NCBI GenBank assembly: GCA_947448105.1
Contig: CANFNE010000087.1
Location: forward strand, 1 to 9,088
Direction: 5' to 3'
DNA length: 9,088 nt
Origin: Burkholderiales bacterium
GTDB taxonomy: Bacteria > Pseudomonadota > Gammaproteobacteria > Burkholderiales > Burkholderiaceae_C
Shown here: piece after piece, positions 1-7,469 of the stretch
How the letters are laid out: the number at the start of each line of letters is the position of its first letter
Numbering within the stretch: the first letter of the stretch is position 1
Program-made: the position numbers and the translations under genes
Notes under the pieces: generated by a model
Told to the model about the DNA's origin: nothing
What the model saw: only the letters and a program-made list of their open reading frames with translations
Database searches by the model: none

Positions 1-1051
1 CCGCTTGGGCGGCATCGGCTTCGCGCTGCAGGCCCACCAGATCGGCGGCGGCGTCCAGTTGCGCGAGTTCGGCTTTCCAGCCGGCCAAGGCGCTGGCCAA
101 TTCAGCCGGGGTGCGTTTGTAGCGCCGCGCCAGTGACACCCACAGCGCCAAGCGGGCATCAAGTTCAGCCAACTGCTGCGGATCCGGCTCGCTGTGGCGC
201 TGGTAGGCGCGCAAGGTGTGGGCTACGTCCTCAATCTGGGCAATCGCCGAGGCCAGCACATCGGCCGGACTTTGGAATTCGGGGTCTAGGTGCAACTGGT
301 TTTGCAGTTGCTGCAGCGCGGCGTGCAGCAGCTGCAGGGCGTTGTCGTCGGCGTCGGCCAGCTGTTCCAGCGCAGACTGGGCTGCGTCCAGCAGGGTTTG
401 CCCGTGCGCCAGGCGGCTGTGGTTGGCATTCAAGCGGTCCCATTCGTCGGTGCCGGGGTTGAGCTTGTCGATCTCGCCAATTTGCCAGGCCAGGCGTTCG
501 CGTTCGCGCTGCAAAGCGTCTTGCGCCGCAAGCGCTGCGGCCAGCGTATTTTGGGCTTGGCGCCAGCGCTGCCACAGGCCGCCCAAAGCGGCGGTCGGCA
601 CGCGGCCATAGCCGTCGAGCAAGCCGCGCACCGCGTCGCTGCGGGTGAGGCTTTGCCAAGCGTGTTGGCCGTGGATGTCGAGCAGGTATTCGCCAATGTG
701 GCGCAGTTGCTGTGCGGTGGCCGGGCTGCCGTTGACCCAGGCGCGGCTTTTGCCGCCCAAGTCCACACTGCGGCGCAGCAGCAAGCCCTCGCTGGTGTCG
801 AAACCGGCATCCATCAGGTAGTCGGCCAGGCCCTCGGGGCGGTCAAATTCGGCGCTGACTTCGGTGCGCGGCGCGCCTTCGCGGATCAGGCCGACGTCGG
901 CGCGCGCGCCGGTGACCAATTGCAAGGCGTCAATCAGGATGGATTTGCCCGCGCCCGTCTCGCCCGTGAGCACGGTAAAGCCGTCGGCTAACTCCAGGTC
1001 CAGCGCGGCGACGATGACAAAGTCGCGCAGCACAATGCGTTTCAAGCCCAC
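1..1051 (-). CDS. recN: DNA repair protein RecN, N-terminal 350 codons (partial)
   Basis: RecN is an SMC-like cytosolic ATPase that acts at DNA double-strand breaks together with RecA. Translating the minus strand from 1051 gives an uninterrupted frame to the window edge. It begins with a RecN-type N-terminus (GLKRIVLRDFVIVAALDLEL), followed by the Walker A motif GETGAGKS at residues 30-37 and the family-typical DIHGQH at residues 125-130. A long Gln/Ala/Leu-rich stretch after about residue 165 fits the start of the coiled-coil arm. The full family length is about 550 aa, so the C-terminal part with Walker B is outside the window. I chose GTG at 1051: a GAGGGAG ribosome-binding site (plus positions 1063-1069) lies about 11 nt upstream, and an in-frame stop (1055-1057) lies just before. 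TTG at 1045 is the alternative start. The gene follows nadK after 3 nt, so the two are probably cotranscribed and translationally coupled. Confidence 0.95.
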   Translation of the reverse strand, partial: MGLKRIVLRDFVIVAALDLELADGFTVLTGETGAGKSILIDALQLVTGARADVGLIREGAPRTEVSAEFDRPEGLADYLMDAGFDTSEGLLLRRSVDLGGKSRAWVNGSPATAQQLRHIGEYLLDIHGQHAWQSLTRSDAVRGLLDGYGRVPTAALGGLWQRWRQAQNTLAAALAAQDALQRERERLAWQIGEIDKLNPGTDEWDRLNANHSRLAHGQTLLDAAQSALEQLADADDNALQLLHAALQQLQNQLHLDPEFQSPADVLASAIAQIEDVAHTLRAYQRHSEPDPQQLAELDARLALWVSLARRYKRTPAELASALAGWKAELAQLDAAADLVGLQREADAAQA

Positions 1052-1054
1052 GGT

Positions 1055-1963
1055 TTACGCCACTCCCTCGTTCCAATGCAGCTTTTGGCGCAGGGTGTCA
1101 AAGTAGGTCCAGCCTTTGGGGTGCAAAAACCGCACCTGGTGTTTGGAGCGACGCACCACGATGCGGTCACCGTGCATCAGCGTGGCCAGCGACTGCATGT
1201 CAAAGTTGGCGCTGGCGTCACGCCCCGAGACAATTTCAATCGCAATTTCCGATGCGTGCGACAGCACCAAGGGGCGGTTGGACAAGGTATGCGGCGCAAT
1301 TGGCACCAGCACCCAGCCCGGCGTGGATGGGTGCATCAGCGGCCCGCCGGCCGACAGCGCATACGCGGTCGAGCCGGTGGGCGTGGCCACAATCAGACCG
1401 TCTGCGCGCTGGCTGGCCACAAAGTGGCCGTCCACTTCGATGCGTAACTCCACCATGCCGGACGTGGCACCGCGGTTGACTACTACATCGTTCATGGCCA
1501 GTGCCGAAAACACGCAGCGCCCGTCGCGCACCACATCGGCCTGCATCAGGCTGCGGTCGTCCACCTCGTACTGGCCCGCCAGCATGGGCGCCAGGGTGGC
1601 GGCATAGTGGTCCAGCGGAATATCGGTAATAAAACCCAGGCGCCCTTGGTTGATGCCAATGAGCGGCATCTTGAACGCGGCCAACTGGCGCCCCATGCCC
1701 AGCATGGTGCCGTCGCCCCCGACCACCAGGCACAGATCGCACTTGCGTCCGATGGTGGGTACGTCCAGCGCGGTGTAGTTGGACAGTCCCAGGTTGGCCG
1801 CAGTGTCGGCCTCCATGGCCACATCGCAGCCCTGGTCCATCAGAAAGTGGGCAATCGCGTCCAGCGCCGCGCGCGAAGCTGCCACCGCCGCCGCGGAATA
1901 GCTGGTCTGGTACTTGCCGATCAGGGCAACATGGTGAAACTTGGATTTCGGGCGGGGGGGCAT
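1055..1963 (-). CDS. nadK: NAD kinase (ATP/polyphosphate-dependent NAD+ phosphorylation)
   Basis: This cytosolic enzyme phosphorylates NAD+ to NADP+. The protein has 302 aa, the usual length for bacterial NAD kinases. Visible motifs are the catalytic GGDGT at residues 82-86, the NE-type motif here as AMNDVVVNRG (residues 156-165, with D in place of the common E), and the conserved ATPTGSTAYALSAGGP block at about residues 193-208, which forms the nucleotide-binding domain. The N-terminus HHVALIGKYQ is the Rossmann-like start. The start ATG at 1963 has no clear Shine-Dalgarno upstream (the sequence before it ends ATTTGCCCC), and it lies 29 bp from the divergent hrcA start. recN follows directly, giving the nadK-recN order familiar in Burkholderiales. 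Assignment is confident; the exact start is slightly less so. Confidence 0.96.
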   Translation of the reverse strand: MPPRPKSKFHHVALIGKYQTSYSAAAVAASRAALDAIAHFLMDQGCDVAMEADTAANLGLSNYTALDVPTIGRKCDLCLVVGGDGTMLGMGRQLAAFKMPLIGINQGRLGFITDIPLDHYAATLAPMLAGQYEVDDRSLMQADVVRDGRCVFSALAMNDVVVNRGATSGMVELRIEVDGHFVASQRADGLIVATPTGSTAYALSAGGPLMHPSTPGWVLVPIAPHTLSNRPLVLSHASEIAIEIVSGRDASANFDMQSLATLMHGDRIVVRRSKHQVRFLHPKGWTYFDTLRQKLHWNEGVA

Positions 1964-1992
1964 GGGGCAAATTACATCACTAAAATGTTCCG
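1964..1992. promoter_or_regulatory. 29-bp divergent nadK/hrcA intergenic region
   Basis: Only 29 bp separate the two divergent start codons. On the plus strand TAAAAT (1981-1986; five of six matches to TATAAT) lies 6 nt before the hrcA ATG. On the minus strand TGTAAT (1976-1971; five of six) lies 7 nt before the nadK ATG. Neither has a good -35 box at the usual distance, and neither gene has a Shine-Dalgarno here. If these are true -10 boxes, transcription would start at or next to both start codons. I saw no CIRCE element (TTAGCACTC-N9-GAGTGCTAA). The promoter call is inference only. Confidence 0.35.
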
Positions 1993-2997
1993 ATGCTCGA
2001 TGATCGCTCCAAGTTGTTGCTCAAGGCGCTGGTGGAACGCTACATTGCCGACGGCCAGCCGGTGGGAAGCCGCACGCTGTCCAAGGCTTCGGGCCTGGAA
2101 CTCTCGCCAGCCACCATCCGCAACGTCATGTCCGACCTGGAAGAGTTGGGCCTGATCGTCAGCCCCCACACTTCGGCCGGGCGCGTACCCACGGCGCGCG
2201 GCTACCGGCTTTTTGTGGACACCATGCTCACGGTGCAGCCCCAGCAGTTTGGCAGCCACATCCTGGCGCCCGACCAGCCGCAAAAAGTGATTTCCAACGC
2301 TGCCAATCTGCTCTCGAGCCTGTCGCAGTTTGTGGGCGTGGTGATTGCGCCGCGCCGCACCTCGGCCTTTCGGCACATGGAGTTTTTGCGCCTGTCCGAG
2401 CGCCGCGTGCTGGTCATCATCGTCTCACCCGATGGCGACGTGCAAAACCGGGTGATTTACACCGAGGTAGACCATTCCCAGTCGCAACTCATTGAAGCGG
2501 CCAATTTTCTGAACAGCCACTACGTCGGTCTGGACATTGAGCAGGTGCGTGAGCGCCTGCACGGCGAGGTCGAAAGCCTGCGCTCCGAGATTGCCAGCCT
2601 GATGGCCGCAGCCGTCACCATGAACTCGGAAGCGGTGGCTGAAGCGCAGGACGAGGTGGTGATTTCAGGCGAGCGCAACCTGCTCAAACTGAGCGACTTT
2701 TCCAGTGACATGGGCAATTTGCGCCGCGCGTTTGAGTTGTTTGAGCAAAAAGCGCAAATCATGCGCCTGCTCGACATTGCCGGCCAGGCCGAAGGCGTGC
2801 GCATCTTTATCGGCGGCGAGAGCCAGGTCGTGCCCTTTGAAGAGTTGTCCATCGTCAGCGCCCCCTACGAGGTAGACGGCAAACTCGTAGGCACCCTGGG
2901 CGTGATCGGCCCCACGCGCATGGCCTATGACCGCATGATCCAGATCGTGGATATCACGTCCAAGCTCGTGAGCAACGCGCTGAGCCACCACAAATAG
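1993..2997 (+). CDS. hrcA: Heat-inducible transcription repressor HrcA
   Basis: HrcA binds the CIRCE operator and represses chaperone operons (typically groESL and sometimes dnaK). GroEL promotes its folding, which makes the repression sensitive to unfolded protein. The 334 aa match the family length. The N-terminal winged helix-turn-helix is seen in the stretch from MLDDRSKLLLKALVERYIAD through SPATIRNVMSDLEELGLI (residues 1-55), followed by the hallmark HTSAGRVPTARGYRLFVD (59-76). The C-terminal GAF-like domain contains the typical IFIGGES and GTLGVIGPTRMAYDRMI segments. The start codon fits the conserved family N-terminus, although there is no Shine-Dalgarno. Its target operators are not in this window. 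The stop codon (2995-2997) lies just upstream of the riboswitch-controlled ahcY promoter region, so read-through from hrcA into ahcY is possible. Confidence 0.96.
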   Translation: MLDDRSKLLLKALVERYIADGQPVGSRTLSKASGLELSPATIRNVMSDLEELGLIVSPHTSAGRVPTARGYRLFVDTMLTVQPQQFGSHILAPDQPQKVISNAANLLSSLSQFVGVVIAPRRTSAFRHMEFLRLSERRVLVIIVSPDGDVQNRVIYTEVDHSQSQLIEAANFLNSHYVGLDIEQVRERLHGEVESLRSEIASLMAAAVTMNSEAVAEAQDEVVISGERNLLKLSDFSSDMGNLRRAFELFEQKAQIMRLLDIAGQAEGVRIFIGGESQVVPFEELSIVSAPYEVDGKLVGTLGVIGPTRMAYDRMIQIVDITSKLVSNALSHHK

Positions 2998-3022
2998 TCG
3001 CCTACGAGGGCCTCTGTATACT
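2995..3022 (+). promoter_or_regulatory. Candidate sigma-70 promoter of the ahcY operon
   Basis: A TATACT -10 hexamer lies at 3017-3022. It would place transcription start near 3029-3031, exactly at the first bases of the SAH aptamer (P1 begins at 3031). The best -35 candidate is the weak TAGTCG at 2995-3000 (three of six matches, 16-bp spacer), which overlaps the hrcA stop codon. The close fit between the -10 box and the 5' edge of the aptamer is the main support. Confidence 0.5.
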
Positions 3023-3030
3023 CCAGGCAT

Positions 3031-3120
3031 CCGAGGAGCGTTGCAGTTCATACCGTTTGAACGAGGCTCGGACCGCGTGGCGGGGCTTTAGCCCCCGTTA
3101 CCGCACCAACTGCGCTCACC
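3031..3120 (+). ncRNA. S-adenosylhomocysteine (SAH) riboswitch aptamer
   Basis: This cis-acting RNA binds SAH and, in the known family, turns on expression of SAH-recycling genes. The sequence shows the conserved SAH-riboswitch cores CCGAGGAGCG (3031-3040), AGGCTCGG (3064-3071) and GCGCTCAC (3112-3119). Pairings I can draw are: P1 CCGAG (3031-3035) with CTCGG (3067-3071); P2 GTTCA (3046-3050) with TGAAC (3058-3062); a variable P3 arm within 3075-3104 containing GGGGC/GCCCC; and the pseudoknot GAGCG (3036-3040) with CGCTC (3113-3117). It lies directly upstream of ahcY, the classic target. Motif and context together make this a confident call; the exact 3' boundary is approximate. Confidence 0.93.
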
Positions 3121-3182
3121 CACGTGTCTGTGGGCTGAGCCTCATTCCCTTGAAGTTCCAGCCCCCTCGCGTGGTGGTTTTT
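3114..3182 (+). promoter_or_regulatory. Putative expression platform of the SAH riboswitch
   Basis: Two competing foldings are visible downstream of the aptamer. One is a 10-bp hairpin, 3114-3123 with 3130-3140 (one bulged C at 3135), which would capture most of the pseudoknot strand 3113-3117. The other is a bipartite hairpin, CCACG (3120-3124) with CGTGG (3170-3174) enclosing GGGCTG (3132-3137) with CAGCCC (3159-3164); three bases later comes TTTTT (3178-3182), which resembles an intrinsic terminator with a long internal loop. The two are mutually exclusive. Which one operates, if any, cannot be decided by eye. The pairings are seen in the sequence; the regulatory role is inferred. Confidence 0.4.
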
Positions 3183-3200
3183 CAAATCTATTTTTATTTT

Positions 3201-3207
3201 TGGAGTG
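3201..3207 (+). promoter_or_regulatory. Ribosome-binding site of ahcY with upstream T-rich stretch
   Basis: TGGAGTG (3201-3207) is a good Shine-Dalgarno 4 nt before the ahcY ATG. It follows an unusually AT-rich run (about 3178-3200, mostly T) in an otherwise GC-rich sequence. Such a run keeps the translation start unfolded and could bind ribosomal protein S1. Confidence 0.7.
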
Positions 3208-3211
3208 AACT

Positions 3212-4672
<1,461 letters not shown>

Positions 4673-4683
4673 TGTCCCACTGA

Positions 4684-5571
4684 ATGCGCATTGACCAACT
4701 GCTGGTGCAAATCCAGCTTGCCAGCACCCGTTCCCAGGCCCAGCGCCTGATTGCCGATGGTGTGGAATGGCAGCAAGGCGCCACCTGGAAACGGGTGGCG
4801 AAAAACGGTGACGATGTGCCCGAGGACGCGCCGGTGCGGCTGCTCAATGACGCCGAGGCACGCTATGTGTCGCGCGGCGGCTTGAAGCTGGAAGCCGCGC
4901 TCAAGCACCTGGGCCTGGATGTCACCGGATTTGCGTGCCTGGATGTGGGCCAGTCCACGGGCGGTTTTACCGACTGTCTGTTGCAGCACGGCGCCGTGTC
5001 GGTGGTGGGTGTGGATGTGGGCAGCGCCCAATTGCATCCGCAACTGCGCACCGACCCGCGGGTGCTGTGTGTGGAAAAAGTCAATGCGCGTGCCCTGGTA
5101 GCCGACGACCTGGTCGCGGCCTACGAGGACAGTGTGGGTGCGGATGGCATGTTTGACGACGATGACGCTTTGGATGACGACGTAGCGCACGGAGGCGATG
5201 AAAACGCGCCTGACGCTGGCGCCTCGCGTCCATTGGGCTTTGTGCCGGCGTTTGACCTGGTGGTGGCGGACTTGTCCTTCATTTCCCAGACGCTGGTGCT
5301 ACCGGCCGTCGTGCCCCTGCTCAAAGCGGGCGGCACCTTGCTGACGCTGGTCAAGCCGCAGTTTGAACTGCAGCCGGGACAGGTGGGCAAGGGCGGCATC
5401 GTCAAAGACGCATCCATGTATGTGTTGGTGGAGCAGCGCTTGCGTGACGCATGCGCTGACCTGGGCCTCACGGTCACCGCGTGGTTCGACTCGTCCATAG
5501 CTGGGGGCGATGGCAACCGCGAGTTCTTTATTTGCGCCCATCAACTGGGCGAAACCGCTCATTCCGAATGA
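4684..5571 (+). CDS. tlyA: TlyA-family rRNA 2'-O-methyltransferase (S4 + FtsJ-like domains)
   Basis: TlyA proteins 2'-O-methylate cytidines of 16S and/or 23S rRNA (C1409/C1920 in mycobacteria) using SAM; some homologs are annotated as hemolysin A. The 295-aa protein has an N-terminal S4 RNA-binding domain (about residues 1-60, MRIDQLLVQIQLASTRSQAQ) and a Rossmann methyltransferase domain with SAM motif LDVGQSTGGFTDCLL (86-100). The RrmJ-like K-D-K-E tetrad is readable as K68, D196 (VVADLSFIS), K224 (LVKPQFE) and E280 (NREFF). It is longer than the usual 240-275 aa because of an acidic, probably disordered insertion at about residues 148-183. It starts 11 nt after ahcY and ends 7 nt before metF, so it belongs to the same operon. 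There is no strong Shine-Dalgarno, so coupling to ahcY translation is likely. The family is sure; the exact rRNA target is not. Confidence 0.92.
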   Translation: MRIDQLLVQIQLASTRSQAQRLIADGVEWQQGATWKRVAKNGDDVPEDAPVRLLNDAEARYVSRGGLKLEAALKHLGLDVTGFACLDVGQSTGGFTDCLLQHGAVSVVGVDVGSAQLHPQLRTDPRVLCVEKVNARALVADDLVAAYEDSVGADGMFDDDDALDDDVAHGGDENAPDAGASRPLGFVPAFDLVVADLSFISQTLVLPAVVPLLKAGGTLLTLVKPQFELQPGQVGKGGIVKDASMYVLVEQRLRDACADLGLTVTAWFDSSIAGGDGNREFFICAHQLGETAHSE

Positions 5572-5578
5572 GAACGCC

Positions 5579-6451
5579 ATGTTTTCTACCCCCCGAATTC
5601 CAGTCAGTCTGGAATTCTTCCCTCCCAAGACAGCGGAAGGGGCCGACAAGCTGCGCCTAGTGCGCCAGCAACTCTACCCCCTGCAACCGACTTTTTGCTC
5701 CGTCACCTTTGGTGCCGGAGGCTCCACACAGGAAGGCACCTTCAAGACGGTAAGTGAGATTCTGGGCGAGGGCTTGCCCGCCGCCTCGCATTTCACCTGC
5801 ATCAACGCCACCCGCGAAACCGTGCGTGTGCAGCTCGCCACGCTCAAAGCCATGGGCGTCAAACGCCTGGTGGCTTTGCGCGGCGATTTGCCAGAGGGCT
5901 ACCACGGCGGCGATTTTGCGTACGCCTCCGATTTGGTCGCCTTTATCCGCGCTGAAACGGGTGACGACTTTCACATCTCGGTGGCCTGCTACCCCGAGAC
6001 CCATCCGCAAGCGCACTCGCCCCAGGCCGACATCCATGCCTTGGTGGCCAAGGCGCGTGCCGGGGCCGACGTGGCGATCACGCAGTATTTCTACAACGCC
6101 GACGCCTACTTTCGCCTGCTCGAAGACATGGACGCCATTGGCCTGAACCTGCCCGTGGTGCCGGGAATCTTGCCGATTACCAACGCGGCGCAGCTGCTGC
6201 GTTTCTCCGAGGTGTGCGGCGCCGAAATCCCGCGCTGGATTCGGCTGCGCCTGCAAAGCTACGGCGACGACCTGGAATCTATCAAGGCCTTTGGCTTGGA
6301 TGTGGTCACCGGGCTGTGCCAGCAATTGCGCGCAGGCGGCGCACCGGCGCTGCATTTTTATACGCTCAACCAAAGCGGCCCCACGCTGGCGATTTGCGCG
6401 CAATTGGGCTTGGCGCCTGTGCAGCAGGCGCCGCTGACGCTGGTGGCCTGA
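5579..6451 (+). CDS. metF: 5,10-methylenetetrahydrofolate reductase
   Basis: This cytosolic FAD flavoprotein (TIM barrel) reduces 5,10-methylene-THF to 5-methyl-THF, the methyl donor for methionine synthase. From ATG 5579 the protein has 290 aa, close to the E. coli length of about 296. Family landmarks are SLEFFPPKT (residues 10-18), SVTFGAGGSTQEGT near residue 45, the LVALRGDLP segment, VACYPETHPQA, the GADVAITQYFYNADAYF strand and PVVPGILPITN. I chose 5579 rather than the in-frame ATG at 5510: the upstream start would overlap tlyA by about 60 nt and add 23 residues before the conserved MFSTPRIPVSLEFF start. The start lies 7 nt after the tlyA stop with only a weak GAG Shine-Dalgarno. Placement behind the SAH riboswitch ties folate methyl supply to SAH recycling. 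Confidence 0.96.
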   Translation: MFSTPRIPVSLEFFPPKTAEGADKLRLVRQQLYPLQPTFCSVTFGAGGSTQEGTFKTVSEILGEGLPAASHFTCINATRETVRVQLATLKAMGVKRLVALRGDLPEGYHGGDFAYASDLVAFIRAETGDDFHISVACYPETHPQAHSPQADIHALVAKARAGADVAITQYFYNADAYFRLLEDMDAIGLNLPVVPGILPITNAAQLLRFSEVCGAEIPRWIRLRLQSYGDDLESIKAFGLDVVTGLCQQLRAGGAPALHFYTLNQSGPTLAICAQLGLAPVQQAPLTLVA

Positions 6452-6455
6452 GCCC

Positions 6456-6480
6456 TCCCGCGCCGGGCCGGGACCGGTTT
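6456..6480. terminator. Possible short bidirectional terminator between metF and rlmJ
   Basis: The 28-nt convergent gap contains TCCCG (6456-6460) paired with CGGGA (6469-6473), a 5-bp GC-rich stem with an 8-nt loop, followed by CCGGTTT. The stem is short and the T-run is only three bases, so this is a weak candidate supported mostly by its position between convergent genes. Confidence 0.25.
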
Positions 6481-7370
6481 CAGCCGCCCGACTCGAGCGT
6501 GTGCGTGGCGTGCTGGTCTTGCCCGAGCAGGGTGGCGAGCTGCGGTAGCGCGTCTTTGAGCGCGGCTTTCAGGGTGTACGGCGGGTTGATCAAAAACACG
6601 CCGCTGGCGGGCAGGCCGGGGCGAATCGTCTCGCCCTCGTCGTCGTGCAGCAACTTGCTGGATTTGACGGTGAGCGTGGCTTCCAGCCAGCTTTTGCCTG
6701 CGCGCACCGCCAGGGTTTTGAGCTTGCGCGGCAGGTCATGCGCCTCGGGGCGGGGAATCAGGGGGTACCACACCGCGTAAGTGCCGGTGGCAAAGCGCAC
6801 CAGTGCGTCAGCCACCATGGCTTGCACGCGGGCGTAGTCGTGCTTGATCTCATAGCTCGGGTCACAAAACAAGAGCGCACGGCGCGAGGGCGGAGGCAAA
6901 AACTTCTTCACGCCTTCAAAGCCGTCTTCCAGCGCAATTGCCACTTGGCGTCCGGCCTCCAACTGGGCGATGTTGGCCGACAGAGTTTTGGCGTCGGTGG
7001 GATGCAGCTCAAACAGCTTGAGCTTGTCGCGACCGCGCAAGTGCTGCTGAATGATGAAGGGCGAGCCCGGATAAACCTTCCACTGCCCGCCTGAGTTAAA
7101 GCTGGCCACCAGGTCCATGTAATCCTGCAAGGCCGGCGCCAGTGGCGTGGCTGGTTTGGCGGCTACGAGCTTCAAAAAACCTTGCGCGGCCTCGGCGCTG
7201 GTCTGGGCGTAATCGCCATCGAGCCGGTACAGGCCCGCGCCCGCGTGGGTATCAAACACGGTAAAAGGCGTCTCTTTTTGCGCCATGTGCTTGAGCACGG
7301 CGAGCAAGACGGTGTGTTTGAGTACGTCGGCATGGTTGCCAGCGTGAAAGGCGTGTCGGTAACTGAACAT
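6480..7370 (-). CDS. rlmJ: 23S rRNA (adenine(2030)-N6)-methyltransferase RlmJ
   Basis: RlmJ (formerly YhiR) methylates N6 of A2030 in 23S rRNA with SAM. The 296 aa are close to the E. coli length of about 280. The family-specific N-terminus MFSYRHAFHAGNHADVLKHT (1-20) is nearly identical in style to E. coli. The SAM-binding motif FDTHAGAGLY spans 39-48. The catalytic N6-adenine motif of the D/N-P-P-Y type appears as DPSYE (170-174), with S where many family members have P. The C-terminal INPPYTLKAAL segment is also conserved. The start ATG at 7370 is preceded immediately by a hairpin and has no Shine-Dalgarno. It converges on metF and diverges from the serine hydrolase, so it is a single-gene unit. 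Its presence beside tlyA is a second rRNA methylation gene, but on the opposite strand and outside the riboswitch operon. Confidence 0.94.
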   Translation of the reverse strand: MFSYRHAFHAGNHADVLKHTVLLAVLKHMAQKETPFTVFDTHAGAGLYRLDGDYAQTSAEAAQGFLKLVAAKPATPLAPALQDYMDLVASFNSGGQWKVYPGSPFIIQQHLRGRDKLKLFELHPTDAKTLSANIAQLEAGRQVAIALEDGFEGVKKFLPPPSRRALLFCDPSYEIKHDYARVQAMVADALVRFATGTYAVWYPLIPRPEAHDLPRKLKTLAVRAGKSWLEATLTVKSSKLLHDDEGETIRPGLPASGVFLINPPYTLKAALKDALPQLATLLGQDQHATHTLESGG

Positions 7371-7371
7371 A

Positions 7372-7390
7372 GCCGGTGATGGTAACCGGC
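7372..7390 (-). repeat. Perfect inverted repeat immediately upstream of rlmJ
   Basis: GCCGGT (7372-7377) and ACCGGC (7385-7390) form a perfect 6-bp stem with a 7-nt loop, ending one base before the rlmJ start codon on the minus strand. In the mRNA it would occupy the place where a Shine-Dalgarno should be. As DNA it could equally be a small operator between rlmJ and the divergent hydrolase gene. The repeat is seen; its role is unknown. Confidence 0.5.
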
Positions 7391-7469
7391 GCGACCCCCA
7401 CGCCCCAGTGCAGGCGCTAAGCTAATGGCGACGAAACACTGTCGGATGCCACTTTTTGCGAGAACACTG

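Noticed and set aside
290..991. 233-codon plus-strand open frame opposite recN
   Set aside because: It is antisense to the recN frame, which carries Walker A and DIHGQH. The plus-strand translation is compositionally biased with no motif.
1964..3211. CIRCE operator for HrcA autoregulation
   Set aside because: I looked for TTAGCACTC/GAGTGCTAA inverted repeats near hrcA and in the hrcA-ahcY gap and saw none.
5510..5578. N-terminal extension of metF from an upstream in-frame ATG
   Set aside because: It would overlap tlyA by about 60 nt and adds residues not found before the conserved SLEFFPPK start. ATG 5579 fits the family.
5657..6403. 248-codon minus-strand frame opposite metF
   Set aside because: It is a shadow of metF with biased composition and no recognisable family.
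7425..7469. 15-residue N-terminal extension of the serine hydrolase
   Set aside because: There is no Shine-Dalgarno and the extension has no family similarity. It cannot be fully excluded.
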